64,000 bases of DNA. It comes from Diabrotica undecimpunctata. Its lineage: Eukaryota > Arthropoda > Insecta > Coleoptera > Chrysomelidae. The stretch covers positions 65,844,141 to 65,908,140 of the forward strand of contig NC_092809.1 of assembly GCF_040954645.1 (NCBI RefSeq), in the 5' to 3' direction. The first letter of the stretch is position 1. The number at the start of each line of letters is the position of its first letter. Positions 33,501-48,100 of this stretch are shown here, piece after piece. The notes beneath the pieces were generated by a model. That model searched no databases and was not told the DNA's origin. It worked only from the letters and a program-made list of their open reading frames with translations. The translations under genes were made by a program, and so were the position numbers.

Positions 33501-33873
33501 TCTCAAATAATACTTTCTTACTTTCTAAATAATCCCGAATTGTTTTTCTTTACAAATGTTTTTAGAAACTATTCACTGTTTTATATCAACTGTTCTCTGA
33601 AAACACTCATTACAAATAAAACGTGACTTTTTTTATTTTATGTATGGCACTTGACACATTTACATTTAAATTTACATATATTTTGTATAAAACCTAATAC
33701 GTATGTTTACAAACGACCATCTAACTTATTTATAAAGTCTATCGACTCTGGAATCGCCATTAGGAAATCCTCTGACCTGCTTTGATAGGATCTTTTGGGA
33801 CGCTGTTCTGTAATGTGATAGACGGTTTGTGGTTGTCCGCAGTCACAGAGTGGGGATGGTCGTTTACCCCATT

Positions 33874-33950
<77 letters not shown>

Positions 33951-36791
33951 TGTAACTGGATCTGCCGTGTTAGGTTCTGATTTGGTTCAGTGCAGCTGTT
34001 ATTTTGTTGTTCCATCTATTATCAAGTCCAAGTGGTCGTTTAGTTTAACTCATTTTTTACAGTAGTCCACTCCAATATGGTAGCCAACATGATATCCAAC
34101 GATCAAAAATGGTCATGGAACTATAAAAAGAAGATCTTGAGGCCTTAATAAAAAAAAGCACAGGATAGAGATAAATTTACAGAAGTCATCAATAAACCTC
34201 CGTTAGAGTTGCCACTTAAAGAAAAATATTGCAACGGGAAAGATACAGCTTCACGTAAAAAGCTGGTGTGATCGTTTTATTTCTAGCCAGACTCTTTGTT
34301 TACTTAATTTCACCACATGAGTGGAGAACTCATCAAAATGCATTCATGTTGATACATACCATTTAATAAGTGAGAAATCTAGTAATATAAATATCGTATG
34401 GCATATTTGCCGGGGAGATAAGTAGAGACGGAATAGAAATCTACACACATGACGAAATCGAATGAAGCCTAGCTGAGGTAAAAAGAACGATCAAAACTCT
34501 AAAGAACAAAAAAGCAGAAGGTCCCGGCGGAATACCAAATGAATTGATAAAAAACGGATCGGAAAAGTTATTTCGTATGATACATAAAATGTTTGAGAGA
34601 GCACTGAATGGAGAAGACTTACCTGCAGAATGGACCCAAGCATATATGACATCAATATACAAGAAAGGAAATAGAAAAAACTGCGAAAACTATCGGCGAA
34701 TCAGCATTATATCGTCTATATGCAGACTGTATGGAAAGACCATAGAGGAAAAATTAGAAATATATATACAAGATAAAATCGGAGAAGACCAGGCAGGTTT
34801 CACAGCGGCGAAAGCATGCTTAGATCACATTTACACGGTCAGACAACTAATAGAAAAAAGAATGGCCAAAAATAGATCTGTCTATCTGGCTTTTGTTGAT
34901 CTTAAGAAGGCATATGACTCAATACCTAGAACCAAACTATGGGAAGCAATGGAAGTCATCGAAGTTTCACGAAGATTAATAAACGCGGTAAAAGCACTCT
35001 ACAAGAATAACGAAGTAGCTATCAAAACGGGCAATAGAATATGCAGTCCATTTAAGACGACAAAGGGACTACTACAGGGTTGCTCCACATCCCCCACCCT
35101 GTTCAAAATATTCCTGGAAAAAACCCTGAAACCATGGAAAAGAAAGTGCGAAGGAATGGGTATACCAGTAAGGAACGAATATCTATATACGCTAAGTTTT
35201 GCCGACGACCAAATAGTGATCGCACAAGACGAGGATGACCTCAGTTTTATGATGAGAAAACTGGAGCAGGAATATACAAAGAATGGGATGGAAATAAACC
35301 TAGAGAAAACTGATTACCTAACAATGGAGAACACAGAAATAAAACAGCTGGAAATAGACGAAGGTAAACAAATCAAAGGAACAGACAAGTATAAGTATTT
35401 CTTCTTATTCTTCAAGTGCCCTGTCCGTTGCGAACGTTGGCTATTAACATGGCAATTCTGATCTTATTTGCGGCGCTTCTGAATAGTTCGACCGATGTGA
35501 GCCCGAACCACTTCCTCAGATTTTGGAGCCACGAGTGTCTTCTCCTGCCTGGCCCTCGCTTACTGTCTATTTATCCCTGGACAATCAATTGCAGTAGACG
35601 GTACTTATCGTGTCTCAATATGTGGCCTAGATATTCAAGCTTTCTTGGTTTAATTGTATTCACGATTTCTTTCTCCTTTCCGATTCTTTGGATTACCTCT
35701 GTGTTGGTGACATGTTCGGTCCAGGATATACGAAGAATGCGTCGGTACACCCACATTTCGAATGCTTCTAGTTTTCTCGTGAGCGTCTCCGTCAGCGTCC
35801 AGGCCTCCACACCATACAGTAAGATCGGAAAAATGTAGCATTTAACTAGACGTAGTTTTAGGGGAAGAGACAAATCCCTGCTTATGAGGAGCTTTTTCAT
35901 ATTGCTAAATGCTGCTCTAGCTCGTTCTATTCTCGCCTTAATTTCTGTGGCCTGTTCCCATTTTGCATTTACGTTGGTGCCAAGGTACACATAAGATTCT
36001 ACATGGTCAATTAGTATGTTACTTATCCGTAACTGTCAAGCAGGCTGTTGCTTCCTGCTTATCAGCATCCACTTTGTCTTCTTGACGTTGAGGCTCAGGC
36101 CGTATTCCTCACTAACTGAATAAACTCTTTCCATTACCTGCTGTAATTCGTCTATGGTACTGGCAAGGATCACCGTGTCGTCGGCATATCTTATATTGTT
36201 TGTTAACTCGCCGTTTATTTTTATGCCCTCGTTTGCATTTGCATTATAAGTATTTAGGCTTCATAATATCAAACAAAGGAACAACGGAGGAAGATATAAA
36301 AAATAGACTAGGACAAACAAGAGACTGCATACGAAAATTGAACCCGGTACTATGGGATAAGAACATCAGCATGAAAACAAAGAAAAAAATATATAATACC
36401 ATGACAAGAAGTATCCTCACTTATGGGTGTGAAAATTGGACAATAAATAAGAAAACCAAAAACAAAATAAGAGCAAGAATAAGAGATAGAATTAATATCA
36501 TGGAGATTAAGAGGACAATGAGAATGAACTCCGACATAATAGACTACATCGAACAGAAGAGGTTAAACTAGTACGGACAAGTCAGAAGAGCAGACCAAAA
36601 TAGGTGGATAAATAGAATAACAGAGTCGAGCCCGATAGAAAGAAGAAAGAGAGGCAGACCCCGAAGATCTTTCAGCGAGGAAGTGGACGAAGCAATGAGT
36701 AGAAGAAACCTACAGGAAGGGGACTGGCTAAACAGGAAAAATTGGAGAAAAGGGTTGAGTGAAGGAATACAGTGAAAACTGTGGAAATCCT

Positions 36792-36841
<50 letters not shown>

Positions 36842-38899
36842 TAGCTAGCTGCTAGCTGAGGGGGAACAACAGCTTTACTTACCTATCGAAGCACAGTGAA
36901 CGTTTCGTATCATTTTTAGAAATAAAAATGTCATTGTTGATGCCGAGATTCGAACTCGTGTGGTCCGGTTTAGAGAGCCAGTATCTTGCCGCTGAGCTAA
37001 GGCCCTTCACAGTAAATACAACTTACTAGAACCTGGGAGATCTAGTAAGTTCTTAACTAATAATGTCTAGATATTTAAATAGTACATAGCTTCTTTTTCT
37101 CCTTCTTGTTTGTAGGCTTTAAAGCCTGTTTCTCCTTTAATATTAGCCTCCTTAATTGTTTAAATCATCGCACCATCTTTTTCTTGGTCTGCCAATACTT
37201 TTTCGTCGATTTTGTGACATCTCGTGCTATTCGCACTATCCCATCCTCTGTAATTCTACTAATGTGTTCGTTTCACTCCTGTTTCAGTTATGTCAACTAT
37301 CCATTTATGTCTTCTATATCGCATGTTCTTCTTATATTTTTGCTTCTCTTCCTATCCAGCGGACTTTTCCCTGATATTCGTCGGAGTATTTTCGTCTCTG
37401 TTGTTTCTAGTAGTTATTCATTTTAAATGTATCAGGTCTTGTCTCCGCCGTGTATGTTAATATAGGTCTGATTGCTGCTTTATAGATTCTTGTTTTTGTG
37501 TCTTGTCTTAGGTGTTTCATCTTTTAGATTGTGTCATTAAGAGAACCCGATGCTTTACTTGCTTTTAAGCTTTGTTTTCGTACTTCTTTTTTAACATCTC
37601 CGTAACTAGTTATATCTATTATTATTCTCAGATATCTTACCCTTGCTTAATGCTTTATTATTTTACCATCAATTTCGATTTTTTACATCGTAGTGCGTAT
37701 TTAGATGTTGTATTGAAGATGTGTGTTATTCTTTGCAGCTCGTCTTCTGTCTCTGCGATTGATGCGGTGTCGTTTGCATAACATGATATTTGAATTTCTT
37801 TGTTTAATATTCTGTAACCATGACCTTTACGTACTGCTTGTATTATTTCGTCCATTATTATATTAAAGAGAAGTGGCCTCAACGAGTCACCCTGTCTGAC
37901 TCCGCTTTGTACTCATATACACTGTGTTATGTTTCTATTTCTCTTTGCCTGTATTCTATTATGAAAGCAGATGTTTTTGATGGTTTGAATAATATTGATT
38001 GATATGTTTCCTTTAGACAGTAGGTATAAGACGTCTTCGACTTGGATGCGATCGAAAACCTTTGTCTGGTCTATAAAACATCGATATGCTGGTTTATTGT
38101 ACTCGATGACCATTTCTGTGATTTGTCTTATTACAATTACGGCGCCTCTGCAGGATATTCCGGATCTCAATCCTTATTGTTCATCTGATAAAGTTGTTAG
38201 TTTATTAATTGTGTTGGGTAGAACTTTTGTGGTAAGTGTATGTGCGGTGTTCAGTAGATTTAGAACTGTAAAATTTTTGGGTCCTTCTTTATCTCATATC
38301 TTGAACAATGGTATCATTATACTGTTTCTTCGTGCGTCTGGCAGTGCAATATTAGTTTTTGTATAAGTTTTGTCATCTCTAGGGTTATACTTTCTCCTCT
38401 GTGTTTTAGAAGCTCTTTGGTTATTCCGTCTAGTCCTGATGACTTTCTATTTTTAAGTGAATTTACGTTGTTGTCTTGATTTTTATTTTCCTTTTCTTTA
38501 AACAGTTCCGTCAGGTACCTTTCCATTCGTTTGCTGGAATGTTATTGTATTGCATCAGTTAGTGCATAGCGATATATTCAATCTCTTTAAAATAAAGCTT
38601 ATATATGTTTCAGGAAATATTAAATCTGGAATATATAAAATTAAACCTAGAGCTAGCAGTAAACCGTTTGCTGTCCTATGCGATATGGACAGTCAAGGAG
38701 GAGGATGGACCCATATTCAGAAAAGATATGATGGATCTCAAGATTTCGATAAACTTTGGAGGGACTACAAATTTGGGTTTGGGCATCTAGAGAGAGAGTT
38801 TTGGCTAGGACTTGAGAATATTTATCAGATGACAGGTAAGATTAACATATTTTTTTAAATAATATTTTAAAAATCACAGTATGAAAACCATAATTTATA

Positions 38900-38950
<51 letters not shown>

Positions 38951-38951
38951 A

Positions 38952-38996
<45 letters not shown>

Positions 38997-39009
38997 TGTA
39001 TATATACAT

Positions 39010-39100
<91 letters not shown>

Positions 39101-42100
39101 AAAATAGGTTAATGTGAGTTGATAGTAAAATACATGTAAAAGATATCGCCATAGCTCGCAACAAAGGAAAAAATATATAATAAAATATGTGTATAAGATG
39201 GAAGGCAACCGTATATACGTAATTCTGATTATTGGTCGTCTTCAGTACGGTGCAGCCAAGTTAGAAAAGAAGCATATTAACTTGGGAAAGGATCACTACA
39301 GGAACAATGCTACCAATTTGTGGCAATAATGATAGAAGACTTTCAGGTTTACAGAGCAACAACCAACACATCCACAGAGCAAGCTAAGCTACCTGAGCAA
39401 AGGAATGCCAAACGTTTAGAACGTTTCAAACAACAAGAAAAAGGTTAATGCGAGTTGATTGTAAAATAAAGATAAAAGATATCGCCATAGCTCGCAACAA
39501 AGGAAAAAAAATATAATAAAATACGTGTATAAGATGGAAGACAACCGTATATACGTATTTCTGAATATTGGTCGTCTTCAGTACGGTGCAGCCAAGTTAG
39601 AAAAGAAGCATATTAACTTGCGAAAGGATCACTATAGGAGCAATGCGACCAATTGCTGCAAATAAATATTGCTGGCTAAAAATAGTTGGGGAGGATAACT
39701 TCTTGGTGAATTCAAATGCTGATTGTATGGATTGTAGAATGTGACTACTACGGCTGCTTGTTCCAGATAATGTTTATTGGATTAATGTTGGAATTATAAC
39801 TTCAAGGACATGTTGGGTTTTCATAGCAGCGGCCATGTGGGTTTAGGGGAGGTCCCTCTCGAGCAATGGGGACAAGAAAAATACAAATTATGCCAAAAAT
39901 TAGAATAATAAACCTTGTGTTAGCGACATCATAGCTTTTAAATATTTTCTTGTCATATGTAAAAGAACATTGCAAATAATTACAAATTTGAGACAGTAAT
40001 AAATTAAAAAGAGCAGACTGGGAAAGATTAAATAAACATAATAATATTCTAGCTGCATATAGAAGGAATTAAAAAAGATTCAAAACGTCAACCCCCTTAT
40101 ACCATAAATATTTTATATCCATAACACAACAAGGAAATTTTCCCTTAGTTTAGAAGAAAAATAAACAAAATGGAATGTTAACAAATAAATAAAATCGAGA
40201 GAAATTGAAAAAAATTATTATTTGAAATAAATTAACAAATTTGTGGCCTTCATAACTTTACACTTTATGCTTGAATAAGTTGCTGAGAACCCACACTGGA
40301 AAAATAATTAGTAATACGTTTAAAACCAAATTAGGAAAAATTGGTATATGAAATTCTGGCTTTAAAATCCTGTGTGAGTCCTAGCCTCCCCAAGAATTTC
40401 TCTACAGTCATCCTAATCCATCTCCTTTCTCTGCCAAGCACGTATTCTGATGTTTCTCATGTCTTCGTCGATGATATCAAGGGTTTCTAGGTCCCTTGTT
40501 CTGGGTCTTCATCCTTATCTCTGATCAATAGGTCTATTAAGGAGCGGTTTTCTAACTAAGTAACTAAGTTATTTTGATTTGATTTGGGCTTTTCTATTGT
40601 CCGTGCCCATGTCGCTTACGATACCAACAACCACAAATTCAACCAAATTAAATTTTTTGAAATTAGGTCATGCAAAATATTTTTCGTTATTTCGTCAAAA
40701 ACAGGCTGTTTCCAATGACCATTTAACTCTTGTGCTATCACCGTTTGTTAAGTTTTATGAGGGCCTATTTCTCTCTCTTCTTTTTGTTTTCAATGTCTAT
40801 TCTATTAGAAATGTATATTTCGTGGAACGATAATATACATAATTTCTCGACTGCCTGTAAATCTGGTGACATCTTTTCCATCAATGTAATGATATATTTT
40901 AAATATCCTGCAGTTAACGAAAAAGTGGATGCCCAATTTCACAGCGTAGACATTGAAGGTAAACGGTATCCACGCGACCTTAGGTATCGATAATTTTTGG
41001 GACTGACGCTACTTAAAGAAATCGCTGATGATATAGCTTCTGGCGCCAATCATTTCCGTTTACTTTAATAAGTTTTCAATTTAACCAGAAGTAAAAATAT
41101 TTTTCAGCATTGTGTTTATATAAGTGTATCGTTTATTTTATTCAATCAATTAGTATTTTGGGTTTGCATTATGGTAACCTCTTCTTTCAGTTTTAAAATT
41201 TCATTTTCATGACTAAAATGCATAATACAAACTATAACAAAAATATTAGCATTACGAACAAAAAAACATTACCTGTCAATTCCAGGAATATTTACGTTAA
41301 CATCTACTTCAGGATTGTTATCTGGAATTGTAAAATTGTTTTCTGTTAACAGCTCGTCGTTATTTGTACAAATACTAGTGTCAAAAACGTATAGCCGATT
41401 AAACTGTAAATAAATATAAGATAAAAACAGGCGTAGAGATTTTTAGACTAACAATGTCTCGTATTAGATTTAGATTTCTTTTTCAGCATTTGAGATTTGA
41501 TGATATGCTAACCCGTGAGAAAAGAAAAAAAATGACACGTTTGCCCCTATAATGGAGACCTTTGATGATTTTGTTAAAAACTGTCAATCCGCTTATTCAC
41601 CTTTTAAATATCATATGACTTTTGACGAAAATCTTGAACCATTTCGAGAAAAATGCTGTTTTTCACAGTATATGCCAAGCTAACCCGCAAAATACGGGAT
41701 CAAAATTTGCAATGACGGATTCGAAAACATTTTACACGTCAGACATGGAGGTTTATGTTGGTCAACAGTCCGATGGACCATTTGCAGTTAGCAATTTGTC
41801 TAAAGATGTTTAGAGATAACGCAAGTCAATAAAAGGGACTGGCAGAAATATTACAGTTGGACAACTTGTTACAAGTTTAGAATTGCTCGAAAATTAACAT
41901 AAAGATTTTAACTTAACTCTTATAGGCACAGGCAGAAAAAACAAAAAAGAGTTGCTACCTGAATTTTCTAATCTTACAGAACGTTCTGTATTATCAAGCT
42001 TGTTTTCTTTCAAGAAAAATGCCACTCTTGTGTCGTATATATCAAAGAAAAATAAAAAAAATATGTACTTTTGCTTTTAAGTCTTCATTATAATAACAGC

Positions 42101-45100
42101 ATCGATAGGAAAACAAATAATAAACCAGATATAATTATGGATTACAATTCGACATAAGGGGGCGTCGATTATGTCGACGAATTGTCTGCTGCATATTATG
42201 TTTCTCGTAATACCAGAAGGTGTCCCGTAGTAATTTTGTATATATGGTTGAACGTAGCTGGAATAAATACATTCGTTATTCATTCCATAAACAATTCAAA
42301 TTGGAATCAACAAAAAAGACAATTTTTACAAATATCGTTTAAACTCATCGAAAGCCATCTTCGTCGATGAGTGACCCAACATATATCAGGGAGTATATAA
42401 ATTCGAATTCAAGAAATACTAGGAATAGAAACACATCTCCCTTCTAATATCACTAATAATAAACTTGGCCGATGTCTGTATTGTGATCGTAAGAAGAACC
42501 GACCAACACGATTTTTCTGTGTGAAATGCAAAAAGGTTTTGTTTAGAGCACTTATTCAATATTTGTCGCGAATGTGTTAGTCCTGAATGTAAAAGCGAAT
42601 AATCAAAATAAAACAGTTTTTGGAATATATAGACGGCAAAATGACTTGGCAACAGTGTGTGTAAGTGGTAACACGTCAAAATTATTTTGCTCTAAGGATA
42701 AGTCGAAAAATAGTGGTTATAAATTAAAAAAATATACACAGAAAGTAGCATCGACAATAGAAATTAACAAGTAAAAGTGTAAGTACACATAATAAATAGC
42801 GTACAACTAAAAAATAAGCGGACATTTCAGTTTGACAAATTTGACAATTGACAGTTAAGGAATCGTCAGGTCACGGAATACAGACAGATAAATGGCGACG
42901 TTGCCGGATTGTGAGAGCAATCTGCGGAAGTAAGTGTGTCAAAATTAGTTACCTTTTAATCTCTGAGATTGGATAAAAGCAAAGTCTTCTGAACCGTCGA
43001 GCTCAGAAAGCTTTTAACGCTATCCTAGAGATTAAGAAAAAAAATGTATAGTTGAAAAAAGAAAAAAGATGGAGAAAATGATGAAAAAGATGAGTGAAAA
43101 ATAAGATTGTATGGATAATAAAGGTATAAGAATAGAAAAAAAACTAAATGAAGTGCAAAATGATTTACAGCTCATGAAACTGGATATCTAGAAAAAAGAT
43201 GACGAAAATAAATCAGAAAATATGGCAAAAATAACCGAGACCGCAGATAATACTGGCATATAGCCAAAAAACTGGGATCGTATGTAAAAGTAGCACATAG
43301 TAAAGAACAAACGACTAGTTTATTAAAACATCCCGACAAACGAATATTAAAAACGCGTCTATGGAATGTAAAGAGACTTTAAAGAAAACGGATGAAAACC
43401 TGATGATGAAATTAGCACGGAAAAAGAACAGCGAATTAAATATAAGAAAAAGTGACAGAAAAAGAAAAAGAAGAAGAAAAACGAAGTAAACGTAGGAACA
43501 TGGAACGTTCAAACATTATTGAGACGAGTAAAAATGGAAGAGGTAGCAAGAGAAATGCAAAGATACAGAATAGACATACTAGCACTACCAGAACTAAGAT
43601 AAAAAGGAGAAGGAAATGCCAAAAAGAAAAACTACACAATATACTACTCGGGAGAACACAAACAAGGGAAAAACGGTTCAGCATTCATGGTTAACAATAA
43701 GATTTGGGACAAAGTTATAGAATTTAAAGCAATAAACGAATGAATGTCATATATAAAAATAGAAAACAAACAAGCCAATATAACAATCATAAATATATAT
43801 GCACCTACAGAAAATGCACCAGAAAATAATAAACTTTAATTATATGAACAACTGGAAAAATTGTATGAAAAGTTATCCAGAAATGATATAGTACAAATGG
43901 TTGGTGACTTCAATGCAAAAGTAGCCAAAGAAAACCAGTATAAGGAAGTAGCAGAAAAAGAAACTATTCATGACGAGTCAAACGACAACGCAAGAAAATT
44001 ATGCCAACTAGCAGGAATAACAAACAGTTACATTATAAGTACAAACTTCATGCACAGAAGAGAGCATAAAGTAACATGGTTGATACCTGGCACAACAGAT
44101 GGCAATCAGACAGATCACATACTAATATCCAAAAAGTGGAAAGCAATAATGCACGATGTCAGATCATATAGAAGAGCAAACGCAGACACAGACCATGTTC
44201 TAGTAATAGGAGAAATCAAAATGAAGATAATTAAAGCAGAGAGAACAAGAATCCATTTTGAATTTAGATGAAGAGGTGCTAGGACAGAGGGAGATAAAAA
44301 GAGGAAAAGAGTGGTTTGATGCAGAATGCGAAATCAAAATCAAACAGAAAATCCAAGCAAAAGATAAATGGATATCAACTAAAGAAAAACATCATCAAAA
44401 CGAATATAAAGATAAAAAAAGCAGCGGATAATTGTTGCAAGAACAAAAAAAACTGTGAATGAAAGAGCTGTTAAAGGACCTAGAAAAGAATAGTAAAAAA
44501 AGCGCCAAACTATTTGGATACCGAAAAGCTCAACAAAGAAAAGGCAGACCAGTAGTTAAAATTGACAGTGGATCATGGGAAACACACCTCACAGAACTAT
44601 ATAGATGCAAAGAAAGCCCGGAAAAGGAAGTAGGTGCAATGTAAGACATTACAGATAATGAAATAGGGATACCAACATATGATGAATACTTAGACACCAT
44701 TTAATGGAATGAAACAGAAAAGAACACCTGGCCCAGATGAAATTCCCAATGAGCTAATTAAAAACGGAGGGGAAAAGTTATTAACAAGCATCTATAACCT
44801 AATAGTTAGAATATGGGAAGTAGAGAAAATGCCCGAGGATTGGAGAAGAAACAGAATTATACCAATATTTAGGAAAGGTGAAGTAACAAACTGTAACAAC
44901 TATAGAGCAATATCTCTACTGAGCACAACATATAAAATTCTAGCAGCCCTCATCAAACAAAAACTCACTCAATTCACAGAGAAAAAAATTGGGGACAAGC
45001 AGTAAGGATTCAGAGAAGGCAGATCCACTACAGATGCGATCCACATAGTTACACAAACAATCGAAAAATGCCACGAACATAACATAGAACTCCACATCCT

Positions 45101-48100
45101 CTTCGTAGATTTCAGACAAGCCTTTGACTGTATTGGAAGAAATTAATTATTTATTGAAATGAAAAATCAAGATATACCAGCAAAATTAATTAGATTAACA
45201 AAAATGACCATTTATGGAGCTCGAGCTAAAGTAACAGTAGAAGAAGGTAGCACAAAATCAATTGCAATAGAAATAGGAGTGCGGCAAGGTGATTCTATGT
45301 CAATCACATTATTCAACATAGTAGTAGAAGGAATAGTCAAGGCCAGCAAAATTAAAGGAACTATAGCCCACCCCTCAACACAAATAGTTGCATATGCAGA
45401 TGATTTAGTTCTTATGGGAAGAGACAAGGAAAGATTAAAAGAAGCAGTAACAATCCTGGCAAAAGAAGCACGGAAAAGAGGTCTAGAAATTAACGAAGGA
45501 AAAACAAAATATCTACTTTGCTCTAAAAGAGAAGATAACAGAACGAGAGAAATCAAAATAGTAAAATACACTCTTGAAGGAGTCCAACAATTTAAATATT
45601 TGGGAGTAATAGTGAATGTCCAAAAGAAGAGAAGTGAAAAAGTAATGCAACGAAAGCAGGAAACAAAACATACTGGAGATATCATAGGTTATCAAGGACA
45701 AGAACTTATCCAGAAATACAAAACTGAAAATATACAATCAGACCAGTAGTTACGTACGCAGCTGAGATAATGTGCCTGGCGGAAAAAGTCGAAGAAAAAT
45801 TGTCAATATTCGAAAGAAAAATCCTCAGACGGATTATGGATCCAAAAAGAATAAACAACGGAGAAATAAGAGGAAGAATGAACCATGAACTAAGAGACAT
45901 AATGAAGGGAGAAGATATAGTTAGATTTATTAAAGCACAAAAAATAAGATGGCTGGGACACATAGAGAGAAGGAAAAACGACCTACTGATTAAGAAGATC
46001 ATCAGATGGACACCAGCAACTGAAAGACCAAGGCGAAGACCCAGAAAGAGATGGGAGGACCAGGTCATGAGAGATATCAAAATTCTGGAAGTGAGAAGCT
46101 GGAGAGAACTATGCACATATCGAAATGAGTGGAAGAAAATTGTAACGAACGCCAAGTCATACAAAAAACTTTGACAACATACAAGTGGAATGCGGAGTGA
46201 TTCACCGCAATAAGGGAATCAGAGAGCTCTAAGTAAGAGCGGCAAACATTCCACCCGGAATGAAAAGCCCTGATGATGATGAGGGCAAAAAGTTAAAATC
46301 TCGTAATTTTTAATGGTGAGTTAAAATCCCGAGTCCAAAAAGATACTGTATTGCTCTTTTTTGTAATTTAAAAATAACATCAGATTGAGCAGCTGTACCA
46401 AAACCCCAAAAAGGAAGGACATATCAAGGATGTGACTCGAACAAAGAAAAGTATGTTATTTTGGAAGATGCTAAATTGATTTTCTTTGAAACAGATCTTA
46501 TTGCATAGCAGGCTGAGGCTTGTTTCTTACTTAACAAATCGATATGAAGGGACCATTTAAGGTTGCTGTCTATAAAAATATCAAGAAATTTTACTGAATC
46601 AACGATACTGATCTGGCTGTTATTAAGAAGCATGGGTTGAAGAGCTTCTTTATAAGATAATAATTATTGTCTTATCCACGTTAAAATAGAGGACATAGAC
46701 AATAGAGTCAGACCAGGTTTTTATTTTAAGTAGATCAGAAGTTATAATTGCATAAAAAGTTGCAATTTTAGAGTTCCTCCAGGTAATACTGGTATCATCA
46801 GCAAAAATAAAAAAAATCGATTTTTAAGTTAGTAAGGTCATTTACAAAGATAAGGAAAAGTAGAGGATCCAGTATTTAACCTTGTGGTACTCCACATTGG
46901 TACTCCACATACAATGTTTTGTGACTAATCAGTTTCATTTGCTCTAACTAGTTGTTTCTTATTCCTTACCAATTCAAAGAAATGACTCGAATTCCGTAGA
47001 AATATCGTTTTTTGTTAAAATGTCGTCATTTACACAATCAAAAGCTTTGGCGTAGTCACCAGAAACAGTGGCTATATAAAGATTATTGTTTAGTGCTTGA
47101 TAGGCCTTATGTAGCACAGAAAACAGCATTGCTGGTACCTTTATTAGATAAAAACCGAACTGACTTTGTAATAAAATGTGACCGGTAATAAGCCCATAGG
47201 TCTATAGTTGCAGACATTAGATTTTTCACCACCCTTATGAAGAGGATTAATAATGGCTGACTTTGGGCACTCTGTAAATATACCTTTTTCGAAGGAATCG
47301 TTAATTAGTGAAACCAGGACTTCCAACACATTATTTCGGAGATTTAAGAAAATTTTTATAGATAGTTCATGAATACTACAGGAAGATTTGCTTTTTATAC
47401 TACTGATTGTTTGGATCAGTTCAGATTTATACACAACTGACCTTATAAAGAATAAATTTAAGACATTTGTTGAATTATTTAGATAGGAAATAAGATCTGG
47501 TTCTGGCAAAATAGCTGATGTTATATTTTTACTCACATTAAAGAAGTATTCATTTAGATTTTCAGGGTTTAGAAGAGAGTAATAAGGTATTTTTAAGTTA
47601 AAGTTTGCTTCATTTTAACGGCATCTACTTAAAAATTTATAGTACATATCTAGGATATCAATATTTTTAATAAAACAATATTTTAACAAAAACTTTTAAT
47701 AAAATTAAAATATGAGAAAAATTTTTCTGTGTATTACCAAGCACCAAAACAAAATGATTTAATATGAATTTTGGGAACTATATCCGAATTGAACATCAAA
47801 ACTTTCATAAATAAACGTATTTAAAACTGAAATATGCATTAGACATATTAAATAATATCCATCGACATTCTTGTCATGTGCATGTGTTAACAACAAATAT
47901 CTAATTATGAATTTAATTTTGTAGCATTCGAACCAAGCGAGCTCTTAGTAGAGCTTACTGACGAAAAAAATGAAACTGGGTATGCCCACTATGGTTCTTT
48001 TGCCATAACTGCTGAGAAGGATGGATACAGGTTAAATGTACTTAGTGGATATTCAGGAACTGTTGGTGACGCACTTATACCACATATAAATTCAAAATTC

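Noticed and set aside
33707..34065. Three overlapping ORFs rich in Tyr-Ile
   Set aside because: They are translations of the TA repeat; only the minus-strand non-repeat part has meaning as an RT remnant.
36940..37006. tRNA gene on the minus strand
   Set aside because: A and B boxes and a T-arm are present, but the 3' acceptor strand does not pair with the 5' strand, so it is a SINE head.
38895..39208. Tyr-Ile-rich minus-strand ORFs
   Set aside because: Translation of the TA tract.
43315..43694. Minus-strand ORFs rich in Phe/Leu and plus-strand Lys/Arg-rich ORF
   Set aside because: Shadows and out-of-frame reading of the endonuclease region of the non-LTR element at 42890-46285.
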